A stretch of 55,589 bases of DNA from contig NZ_JAUXXZ010000080.1 in the NCBI RefSeq assembly GCF_030684675.1, positions 1 to 55,589 on the forward strand, read 5' to 3'. Shown here piece after piece: positions 46,425 to 53,604 of the stretch (positions are counted from its first letter, which is position 1; every line of letters begins with the position of its first letter). Both the position numbers and the translations under genes were made by a program. This DNA comes from Daejeonella sp. (lineage in GTDB: Bacteria > Bacteroidota > Bacteroidia > Sphingobacteriales > Sphingobacteriaceae). The notes under the pieces are model-generated. The model did not search any database. It was not told where the DNA came from and worked only from the letters and a program-made list of their open reading frames with translations.

Positions 46425-46716
46425 ATCCGAGGACTTTCCAGCGATTACGAAAATTGATTTTTCATTACAACAGTCAAGTCGTAACTTCTATCGACTATCA
46501 GAAGTATTAAACTCATCGGATGACTTGAAGTCATCCGATGAGTTTAACTGCAGAGTTCACAGCGATTACAAAAATTGATTTATCAGTGCTATATTGAATG
46601 GCTGTTGTACAGTTTAGCATCGCTGGTGCGTCAGCAGAGCAAAAACCATACAATAGTTCAAGCTGTTGTTATTAAAAATCAATTTTTTAAAGTGATGGAA
46701 ACTCTAAATAGGGATC
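46425..46716. repeat. MITE-like palindromic element upstream of DUF5916 gene
   Basis: Two inverted ends, about 46425-46472 and 46666-46716, carry related sequence (tttccagcgattac-gaaaattgatttt and its reverse complement with gctgttgt). Between them lies a perfect palindrome with 20-nt arms (46507-46526 and 46528-46547) around a single G. The segment also holds ggctgttgtacagttta (about 46601). It has no ORF and looks like a non-autonomous mobile or processed repeat. The rest of 46416-46790 is AT-rich and must hold the DUF5916 promoter. Confidence 0.6.
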
Positions 46717-46790
46717 GCAAGGCTGCTTTTTGGATTAAATGAATATAAGACTAAATTAGCGCCATCATAAAACAAAATTCTATTTCAGAC

Positions 46791-49022
46791 ATGACCCTTC
46801 AGTGTAAATCTCCATGGATAATATCAATAATGTTGATTTTTTCATTTTATGTTGAAGCTCAGGAAAACCGAACCCAAACACAAGTTACAAACCGACCTGT
46901 AATTCAAGCCAAATTATCTAATGAAGACCCTGTTGTAGACGGTAAAATAATAGGCGATTCATTTTGGGAAAGCATAGAACCCATTGGTGGTTTAACACAA
47001 ATCAAACCTAATATCGGGGCTCCTGCTTCCGAAAAGACAGTAATAAGGATTGCTTATACAGATAAAATGTTTTATGTGGCAGCTATTTGTTACGATAGTA
47101 ATCCGAAGTCAATAGTTGTTTCTGACTCAAGAAGAGATGCTGATCTGACAGATGACGATAGTTTTCTATTTATCCTCGACACCTATAATGATACTCAAAA
47201 TGGTTTTTTATTCGGAACCAACGCAGATGGCATGGAATACGATGCTCAAATTGACAATGAAGGCAAGGGCAGTAATAATACTAATCGCCAGCAAGGAGGT
47301 GTGATTGGTGGTATAAACTTAAACTGGGATGCAGACTGGGATGTCAAGACTCATATTGGAGATTACGGGTGGAGTGCAGAGTTTGCTATTCCACTGCGTT
47401 CTTTGAGATTTACAGCAGGTGAAAACCTGGTTTGGGGTATCAATTTTGAGAGGAACATTAGCAAAACTACTGAAACTGCTTACTGGGCAACAATTCCAAT
47501 AGGGTTTGATCTGAAAAGATTATCCATGTCAGGTAAATTGAACGGATTAAACCTCAAAAATCCTGGCAATTTCAAAATATTTCCATACGCACTTACTCAG
47601 GTAGTTAACAATAAGTCTGTAGTGCCTGATAAAACTGATACAAATTTTGAGGCCGGAATGGATTTGAAATATAGTCTAACGCCTAGTCTGACAGTTGACT
47701 TAACCTACAACACCGATTTTGCCCAAGTTGAAGTAGATGATGAGCAAGTTAATTTGGATCGATTCAACTTATTTTTTCCGGAAAAGAGGCCATTTTTCCT
47801 GGAAAATGCAGGTCAATTTACAGTGGGCAGTCCGGGCGAAATAGATTTATTTTTTAGTCGTAAGATTGGAATTAGTGAAAATGGGAATATTATACCTATC
47901 ACAGGTGGAGGACGGGTTTCAGGTAAAATAGGGCAAACAAATGTGGGATTACTAAGCATGTTTACAGACGATGTCCAAAGCCTGGGCATAGATAAGAATA
48001 GTTATAACATGGCCAGAGTAAATCACGATTTTCCAAAAAACAGATCTTCCATTGGAGCGGCATTTATAAATAGAACAGGACTGGGAGAACGAAATGATGA
48101 TTATAATCACGTCATGGCGGTAGATGGGAAATGGGGTCTGGGCCAAAAGGCACAAATCACCGGATTTTTAGCTAAAAGTGCAACTCCTGGAATTACTGAT
48201 TCTGATCATTCATATAAACTTCAGTTCAGTTATAATTGGGAAAGATGGGAGCTTAGAGCAGCTTATACTGAACTGGGTGAAGGATTCAACCCGGAAGTTG
48301 GTTTTCTTCAAAGGAGTGCTTTCAGAAAGCCTGAATTTTTTGTCCAGCATAGGTGGCGACCAGATAATTTGTTGAATTTATTAGAACTCAGGCCTCATAT
48401 CTCCTTCAGACAATATGCCGATTTTAAAGGAAATTTAGTTACAGGATACCTCCATATTGACAATCATTGGGTTTGGAAAAGTGGCCTGGAAATACATACC
48501 GGAATAAATTATACAACAGAAGGTGTTTTACAAGATTTTAATTTATCAGGGGTCTTAGTGCCAAAATCAACATACAAGCATAATGAAATGCAAGTGGTCC
48601 TGATAACAAATCAAAACAAAGCAGTTTCATTAAATGCCCGAACTATCATAGGAGGATATTTTGGAGGAGATCGGATAGCAACGACAGCCACTGTAAAAGC
48701 CAGAGTTGGAGATAAATTGAATTCATCTGTCATTGTAAATCACAATATACTAAATCTGCCAAATGGGGAATTGAAAGCTATTGTACTTGGGAATCGTTTG
48801 GCTTACTCATTTACCCCACGTATGTTTGTTCAAAGTTTAGTTCAATATAACAACAGATCAAGAATTACTTCTGTAAATGCAAGATTTGGCTGGCTTCAAA
48901 ATGCAAATAATGGTTTGTTTGTCGTAGTCAATATCGTAAAAGATAAAGATTTGCTTGATCTGTTAGATACCCGGAGCCTGACATTGAAATACACTCGTAG
49001 CTTTGATTTATTAAGTTTATAA
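46791..49022 (+). CDS. DUF5916 protein (CBM9-like domain + outer-membrane barrel)
   Basis: A 743-residue exported protein (signal about 8-24, ending VEAQ). The N-terminal CBM9-like beta-sandwich (about 35-235) is visible as DGKIIGDSFWESIEPIGG, TVIRIAYTDKMFYVAAICYD and DDDSFLFILDTYNDTQNGFLF. The rest is DUF5916: TDFAQVEVDDEQVNLDRFNLFFPEKRPFFLENA (split here; about 305-340) followed by a barrel of aromatic-ending strands to the C-terminus. The family is common in Bacteroidota outer membranes and of unknown function, perhaps glycan-related. Repeats on both sides (46425-46716 and 49040-49200) isolate it from its neighbours. Confidence 0.87.
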   Translation: MTLQCKSPWIISIMLIFSFYVEAQENRTQTQVTNRPVIQAKLSNEDPVVDGKIIGDSFWESIEPIGGLTQIKPNIGAPASEKTVIRIAYTDKMFYVAAICYDSNPKSIVVSDSRRDADLTDDDSFLFILDTYNDTQNGFLFGTNADGMEYDAQIDNEGKGSNNTNRQQGGVIGGINLNWDADWDVKTHIGDYGWSAEFAIPLRSLRFTAGENLVWGINFERNISKTTETAYWATIPIGFDLKRLSMSGKLNGLNLKNPGNFKIFPYALTQVVNNKSVVPDKTDTNFEAGMDLKYSLTPSLTVDLTYNTDFAQVEVDDEQVNLDRFNLFFPEKRPFFLENAGQFTVGSPGEIDLFFSRKIGISENGNIIPITGGGRVSGKIGQTNVGLLSMFTDDVQSLGIDKNSYNMARVNHDFPKNRSSIGAAFINRTGLGERNDDYNHVMAVDGKWGLGQKAQITGFLAKSATPGITDSDHSYKLQFSYNWERWELRAAYTELGEGFNPEVGFLQRSAFRKPEFFVQHRWRPDNLLNLLELRPHISFRQYADFKGNLVTGYLHIDNHWVWKSGLEIHTGINYTTEGVLQDFNLSGVLVPKSTYKHNEMQVVLITNQNKAVSLNARTIIGGYFGGDRIATTATVKARVGDKLNSSVIVNHNILNLPNGELKAIVLGNRLAYSFTPRMFVQSLVQYNNRSRITSVNARFGWLQNANNGLFVVVNIVKDKDLLDLLDTRSLTLKYTRSFDLLSL

Positions 49023-49039
49023 CTATTCTTGCCAGCGCA

Positions 49040-49200
49040 TCTGTCCGAGTTTCCAGTGATTACTAAAATTGATTTTTTAGCACAACATTAATTGTTAAAC
49101 TCATCTGATGACTCCAAGTCATCTGATGAGTTACACCAAGTCATCCGATGAGTTTAATAGCTGTTGTACAGTTTAGCGTAGCGGCTCTACGGATTTTCAA
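49040..49200. repeat. Second palindromic element downstream of DUF5916 gene
   Basis: It begins with a left end like that at 46425 (gagtttccagtgattactaa at 49048), then has three palindromic-arm copies: taaactcatctgatgact (49096-49113), aagtcatctgatgag (about 49116-49130) and aagtcatccgatgagtttaa (49138-49157). The sequence agctgttgtacagtttagcg follows (49159-49178). It is related to the element at 46425-46716, with the arm unit amplified. Confidence 0.6.
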
Positions 49201-49301
49201 TGATGAGGAGTCTCCTGACTCCTCTAGTACATCGTTGGCGCGTGATTCCCAATTTTCTCTCCAGTCCCCATTTTATTGCCTCTCTAAAACAGAGATCCCA
49301 C

Positions 49302-50144
49302 CTACCCAAACTCCGGCCCAATAATAGCAAATTGATTCTCCGGGACGCCCTTAAAACGATTAGTCCCCCGAAACATCCTAATAAAATTACGTTGCTCTGT
49401 AAAACCGATCTCTCTCAGCCAGGCTATCCATCCGGACTCAAAATGCAAAACATCCAAAATAACAGGAGACCCTGCACATTTACTCAAGGCAGCAATTACA
49501 AGATGCTTAGCAATGCTGGTGTTTTCTGCTATAATTGGCCCGATATGTATAAAATCATGTCCGTACCTCCCCATAGAATATCCCTTAATTTCATTTCCAT
49601 CTTCAATCAAAAAGGATAATTGAGGTGCTTTCTCCCACATCCATTGCAACAAAGTTGAACGATTTGCACCAAAGATATTGCTGTCAAATTCGATCAAATT
49701 GGGCAAATCTTCCTTAAGAATTGGTCTGGCAGTTGTAGGATTAAACAGATTTTCTACAACAATCATATTCATCCTACTCAAACGATACTCATCAACAAAA
49801 TTCAATTTCAGGTAGACCTCCCGACCCTGAGTTGTAGCATCCAGTTTCACAGTTTCTTCAGTCTGCAAAATCTGAAGGGCTTGCTGCAGTAACTTTTGTC
49901 CAATCCCCTGCCGCCGAAAATCAGGGTCAACTAATACCATGCCTATCCAACTAAAAGAATATCCATATCTGATAGTAGTAACCGTTCCCACAATTTGATC
50001 CTGAAAAGTGGCAACCATACAAGCTCCGGGACTATGCTGTAAAAATATCTGCCAATCCGCTTCCAATTGATTCCACTTGGCTTTGCGACAGAGCTTTATG
50101 CCATCTGGGATATCAACCGCTGTCATTGTACGATACTTAATCAT
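49302..50144 (-). CDS. GNAT family N-acetyltransferase, two-domain
   Basis: A 280-residue cytosolic protein. The first GNAT domain (about 1-130) has the acetyl-CoA loop DPDFRRQGIGQKLLQQAL (about 73-90), and the second half (about 135-280) matches the C-terminal acetyltransferase-like domain seen in YitH-type proteins (KGYSMGRYGHDFIHIGPIIAE, WIAWLREIGFTEQRNFIRM). Members acetylate small molecules or protein N-termini. The substrate is unknown. It is monocistronic and lies downstream of the anti-sigma gene by about 100 nt. Confidence 0.9.
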   Translation of the reverse strand: MIKYRTMTAVDIPDGIKLCRKAKWNQLEADWQIFLQHSPGACMVATFQDQIVGTVTTIRYGYSFSWIGMVLVDPDFRRQGIGQKLLQQALQILQTEETVKLDATTQGREVYLKLNFVDEYRLSRMNMIVVENLFNPTTARPILKEDLPNLIEFDSNIFGANRSTLLQWMWEKAPQLSFLIEDGNEIKGYSMGRYGHDFIHIGPIIAENTSIAKHLVIAALSKCAGSPVILDVLHFESGWIAWLREIGFTEQRNFIRMFRGTNRFKGVPENQFAIIGPEFG

Positions 50145-50248
50145 GCCTTATATTATTCGAAGAGATTCTGAATAGAAAGTAATTGATCTAATTTATTGAT
50201 AATTTTCAGGCAAGGGATATTGATTTAAGATCTCAAGAAGAATTACAT

Positions 50249-50545
50249 TCACTTTTGATTTAATTCAGATTCAATACGCTTTTCTAAGTTTTGCTTAAAA
50301 TTATTATCCAGCTTAGGGAGATCCTCCTCTTCAGTAAAAAAATGCTTTTTCACCATTTTATCAATCAGCAAACTTTGTTGTTGGAATAATTGACAAACAG
50401 AACATCCAGCCAAATGAAACTTGAGTTCGTACTGTTGCTTTATTGTAATCCCGGATAAGTTCTGTTTTTCAATCAGGAAAGTTGCCTTCCGGCAATTGTA
50501 TGCGATCGCATTTAGTGTGCTCATAACCAATTTTTTTGAAGACAA
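50249..50545 (-). CDS. Putative zinc-finger anti-sigma factor
   Basis: A 98-residue soluble protein whose start overlaps the end of the sigma factor gene by 25 nt. The zinc-binding H-x3-C-x2-C motif of ZAS anti-sigma factors is visible in KFHLAGCSVCQLFQQ (about 50-64). The C-terminal 35 residues are acidic and helical, with no membrane segment, so this would be a cytoplasmic, perhaps redox-responsive, anti-sigma factor. The overlap implies translational coupling with the sigma factor. Confidence 0.8.
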   Translation of the reverse strand: MSSKKLVMSTLNAIAYNCRKATFLIEKQNLSGITIKQQYELKFHLAGCSVCQLFQQQSLLIDKMVKKHFFTEEEDLPKLDNNFKQNLEKRIESELNQK

Positions 50546-51120
50546 GCCCTAAGGCTAAGCTTTGTCCGGTGAATAATGACCCAGAAGTTCGCTGAACTAA
50601 GCCGGAGCTCTGCAAGAATTACTTCTGTTTTTTCTTCGTCCATATGTTTCATAACAAATACCGATGCCCACAGGGCTGGCAGTTTATTCATGCAACTTTG
50701 TAAAACCCTGTTAAACTCTTTGTCCTGCAGAGGGTCCTGCACTTTTCCGAATGGCTTTGGTGTATATTCATTTTTCCAATGGCCATCAGCACTTTCAAAA
50801 TATTCATCTTCAATTGCTTCCACATTAGAAATCGCCTTAATATTGGCTAAACCTGAAGATTCCTTACGATAAATATCAATAATCTTGTACTTTAAAATTG
50901 CTGTTAACCAGGTACGTTCTGAACTTTTCCCGGAAAAACCTGCTAGTCCTTTTAGACCTGCCAAAAAGGTCTCCTGAACCAAATCCTTTGCCAAATCCTG
51001 ATCGTTAATACGCACAATCGCATATTTAAAAAGATAATCTGCATGTACCTCAACCCATTTCTTGGGATCTAAAGTCACTGAACCATCTATTTTGCCTTCA
51101 AATCTATATTCAGCAGACAT
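50521..51120 (-). CDS. ECF RNA polymerase sigma factor
   Basis: A 199-residue sigma factor. Region 2 is DQDLAKDLVQETFLAGLKGL with RTWLTAILKYKIIDIYRKE (about 40-90), a long linker (about 95-135) carries an FGKVQDPLQDKEF element typical of this Bacteroidota subgroup, and region 4 ends in VILAELRLSSANFWVIIHRTKLSLR (about 165-190). It is followed by an overlapping anti-sigma gene and is divergent from a DM13-YHS-DoxX gene run, which is a likely target. A direct repeat lies just upstream of its start. Confidence 0.92.
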   Translation of the reverse strand: MSAEYRFEGKIDGSVTLDPKKWVEVHADYLFKYAIVRINDQDLAKDLVQETFLAGLKGLAGFSGKSSERTWLTAILKYKIIDIYRKESSGLANIKAISNVEAIEDEYFESADGHWKNEYTPKPFGKVQDPLQDKEFNRVLQSCMNKLPALWASVFVMKHMDEEKTEVILAELRLSSANFWVIIHRTKLSLRACLQKNWL

Positions 51121-51133
51121 AGAAAAAATTGAA

Positions 51134-51174
51134 GTCGAATAAATTAATCATAATTATAGTTTGTCGAATAAATT
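51134..51174. promoter_or_regulatory. Direct repeat in the divergent sigma/DM13 promoter region
   Basis: The 12-mer GTCGAATAAATT occurs at 51134-51145 and again at 51163-51174, a 29-base period, just upstream of the sigma factor gene in the 178-base divergent spacer. It could be a regulator site or an autoregulatory promoter element. Confidence 0.4.
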
Positions 51175-51298
51175 TCTAAAGCCTTACAAGTTATTCAAAA
51201 AAATCATTCCATCATTTTAAGCTATTCTCAGGAATGGAAATAAAAGAAAATAATCTGTAAGGTTTGTGTAAAAGTCCCGACAAAATCATAAAAACCAA

Positions 51299-51721
51299 AT
51301 GAATATGAAACGTAATCTGGCTCTGCTCCTCTTGCTTGCTTTGATCGCATGTAAAAAAGAAAATACACCAAATCTCAGTCTGGATGAAAAAGTAGACAAA
51401 ACCATGTCGATGGAAAAAGCTAAAGGAAATTTTTCTAATGGCCCTTACGGGACTGCCTCTGGCCAGGCAAAGATCTATACGGTAGGCTCTGGTTCACAAC
51501 TAGCACTCGAAAATTTCTCATCCAGCAATGGGCCTGACCTTAAGGTGTACCTCAGTAAGGAAAAAGATCCTGTCAACTTCATCAATTTAGGTGATCTTAA
51601 AGCTACAGGCGGAAACCAACTCTATGACATTCCCAATAATATAAAAACTCCCGATTATAAATATGCACTGATATACTGCAAACGATTCAGCCACCTTTTT
51701 GGTTTTGCTGAAATTAACTAA
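51299..51721 (+). CDS. DM13-domain lipoprotein
   Basis: A 140-residue lipoprotein (lipobox ending LIAC, Cys18; a second Met at codon 3 is an alternative start). The DM13 domain spans about 45-138: SGQAKIYTVGSGSQLALENF, SSNGPDLKVYLSKEKDP, NLGDLKATGGNQLYDIP and YALIYCKRFSHLFGFAEI, with the conserved Cys near the end. DM13 domains are predicted to take part in redox or electron transfer. The gene leads the + strand run facing the ECF sigma operon. Confidence 0.9.
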   Translation: MNMKRNLALLLLLALIACKKENTPNLSLDEKVDKTMSMEKAKGNFSNGPYGTASGQAKIYTVGSGSQLALENFSSSNGPDLKVYLSKEKDPVNFINLGDLKATGGNQLYDIPNNIKTPDYKYALIYCKRFSHLFGFAEIN

Positions 51722-51751
51722 GAATTAAACCCTGTAATTAAAATAAAGCAA

Positions 51752-52210
51752 ATGAAAACCTTAGTCTCCATCTTTCTTATTTTCCTGTTCATCAACACAA
51801 GCTCAGCACAAAATGCTCAGCGTGTTAAAAATTTCAACATAGATAAAACTACGCTGGCAATTGAAGGATATGACCCTGTAGCCTATTTTACTTTAAAAAA
51901 AGGAGTTGAGGGTAAAAAGGAAATTAGTCTGGTCAGAGAAGGCATTATTTATCAATTTTCATCCATTCAGAACCGGGAATTATTTAAAATTAATCCCTCA
52001 AAATATGAGCCTCAGTTTGGAGGTTGGTGTGCCTATGCAATGGGCGAAAATGGCGAAAAAGTATCTGTAGATCCCCAAACTTTTAAAGTACTTGACGGTA
52101 AACTCTATCTGTTTTACAACAAATTTTTTAACAACACTTTAAAAGAATGGAACAAAAATGAAAATGCGCTCAGGCAGAAAGCTGAGATTAATTGGACAAA
52201 ATTCAAATAA
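51752..52210 (+). CDS. YHS-domain exported protein (first paralogue)
   Basis: A 152-residue exported protein (signal 1-18, ending SSAQ). The YHS-type core is AIEGYDPVAYFTLKKGVEGK, then YQFSSIQNRELFKINPSKYEPQFGGWCAYAMG (split here; about 70-100), a metal-binding-like domain found in copper and heavy-metal systems. It is followed 20 nt later by a paralogue. The Cys in GGWCAYAMG is a candidate ligand. Confidence 0.88.
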   Translation: MKTLVSIFLIFLFINTSSAQNAQRVKNFNIDKTTLAIEGYDPVAYFTLKKGVEGKKEISLVREGIIYQFSSIQNRELFKINPSKYEPQFGGWCAYAMGENGEKVSVDPQTFKVLDGKLYLFYNKFFNNTLKEWNKNENALRQKAEINWTKFK

Positions 52211-52230
52211 ATCAATTCAAAACACAAAAC

Positions 52231-52674
52231 ATGAAAAAAATACTGACCATCGCCGCCATGCTATTGCTGATTATATCGGTTGCAAAAGCCCAAAAATCTG
52301 AAATCTTTATCACTGATGGCAAAGCCATCAAAGGCTATGACCCTGTAGCTTTTTTTAAGGAATCTAAGCCTGTAAAAGGATCCAACAATATTTCATTCCA
52401 ATATAAAGATGCAACCTGGCTGTTCTCTTCCCCTGAAAATTTGGAGAGTTTTAAGAAAACGCCAGAAAAATATGCTCCACAATATGGTGGCTATTGTGCC
52501 TATGGGACAGCTGATGGACATAAGGCACCAACTCAAACTGATACATGGACTGTAGTGAATGGAAAACTTTATTTTAACTACAATACAAAAGTTAAAGAAA
52601 ATTGGGACAAGCAGCAGGCTGCACTTATTGAAAAGGCAAATGCACAATGGCCATTAATTAAAGATAAACCATAA
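52231..52674 (+). CDS. YHS-domain exported protein (second paralogue)
   Basis: A 147-residue exported protein; ATG at 52231 (MKKILTIAAMLLLI) gives a clean signal ending VAKAQ and is preferred over a TTG inside the previous gene. The YHS-like core is AIKGYDPVAFFKESKPVKG and PEKYAPQYGGYCAYGTADG, the same layout as the previous gene, so the two arose by tandem duplication and have since diverged considerably. Likely a periplasmic metal- or haem-associated protein; function unproven. Confidence 0.9.
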   Translation: MKKILTIAAMLLLIISVAKAQKSEIFITDGKAIKGYDPVAFFKESKPVKGSNNISFQYKDATWLFSSPENLESFKKTPEKYAPQYGGYCAYGTADGHKAPTQTDTWTVVNGKLYFNYNTKVKENWDKQQAALIEKANAQWPLIKDKP

Positions 52675-52699
52675 AATTCATAATTAATCAAGTTAAAAA

Positions 52700-53092
52700 A
52701 TGACAACAAAACAGAAAAATATTGGCCTTTGGTTAGTAAAACTAATCACGGCAGTTATCCTGTTACAAACACTTTTTTTTAAGTTTTCAGCTGCCCCTGT
52801 TTCCGTTTATATTTTCAGCGAACTGGGTATGGAACCCTGGGGACGGATTGGTACTGGTATATTGGAATTAATTGCATCAGTATTACTTCTCCTTCCGGGA
52901 AAAACACTCTATGGAGCTATCCTTGGGCTTGGCCTTATGAGCGGAGCAATATTTTTTCATCTTACAAAACTGGGAATTGAGGTGCAAAATGATTCAGGCA
53001 AGTTATTTCTGCTGGCATTAATTGTAACTATGCTTTGTGTTTTTCTTATTGGTACAGAGCGAAAAAAACTTATGGCATTAATTAAAAGATAA
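52700..53092 (+). CDS. DoxX-like membrane protein
   Basis: A 130-residue protein with four membrane segments (about 12-30, 48-68, 70-90, 100-118) and the DoxX-like pattern LLQTLFFKFSAAPVSVYIF, then GRIGTGILELIASVLLLLPG. DoxX-family proteins are inner-membrane components linked to thiosulfate:quinone reduction or to redox homeostasis. It lies 25 nt after the YHS genes and 5 nt before the DinB-like gene, so it is probably in the same operon. Confidence 0.85.
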   Translation: MTTKQKNIGLWLVKLITAVILLQTLFFKFSAAPVSVYIFSELGMEPWGRIGTGILELIASVLLLLPGKTLYGAILGLGLMSGAIFFHLTKLGIEVQNDSGKLFLLALIVTMLCVFLIGTERKKLMALIKR

Positions 53093-53097
53093 TCAGG

Positions 53098-53604
53098 ATG
53101 ATAAACCAGCTTGAGCATTCCATCAGACACTTGCTTACCCAGCTTGAGAATGCAGTTTCGGAATTGTCTGACCAGCAATTTTGCACACCAATACCGCTAC
53201 TTGGCAATTCCACAATTGGCCAGCATATCAGGCATATACTTGAATTCTATGTCGAATTGAATAATGGTTACAAAAGTGGCCTGATTGATTATAACGGGCG
53301 TAAAAGAGATCATAATCTACAGACCTGCAGGAAATCGGCAGTTCATAAAATTCAGGAAATCGGCAATATCATTATGCTGGAGAACAAAGAATTAAATGTC
53401 ACAGTGGAATTTGATTCTAATGATGAAATCAAACAAGAATTACCAAGCAATTATTTCAGAGAATTGATGTACAATATTGAACATACGGTACATCATATGG
53501 CATTGATAAGGGTGGGCATATCTCTTTGCTCAGGCATCTCGCTACCCGAAGATTTTGGCCTTGCTGCATCTACAATTAAGTATAAAAAAGCGTGTGCACA
53601 GTAA
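53098..53604 (+). CDS. DinB-like four-helix-bundle protein
   Basis: A 168-residue cytosolic protein of the DinB/YfiT metalloenzyme superfamily. The likely metal ligands are His in STIGQHIRHILEFYVEL (about 41-57) and the pair in YNIEHTVHHMALIRVGI (about 125-141). Bacterial relatives include bacillithiol and mycothiol transferases. Its last 13 bases overlap the GTG start of the next gene, which implies translational coupling. Confidence 0.87.
   Translation: MINQLEHSIRHLLTQLENAVSELSDQQFCTPIPLLGNSTIGQHIRHILEFYVELNNGYKSGLIDYNGRKRDHNLQTCRKSAVHKIQEIGNIIMLENKELNVTVEFDSNDEIKQELPSNYFRELMYNIEHTVHHMALIRVGISLCSGISLPEDFGLAASTIKYKKACAQ

Noticed and set aside
46318-46578. Short + strand frame overlapping the end of the secreted barrel protein gene
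   Set aside because: It overlaps a real gene and then the palindromic repeat; no start signal or protein features.
49200-49619. A 139-codon + strand frame opposite the GNAT gene
   Set aside because: Most of it is antisense to the GNAT gene, and the composition is low in acidic residues with no domain.
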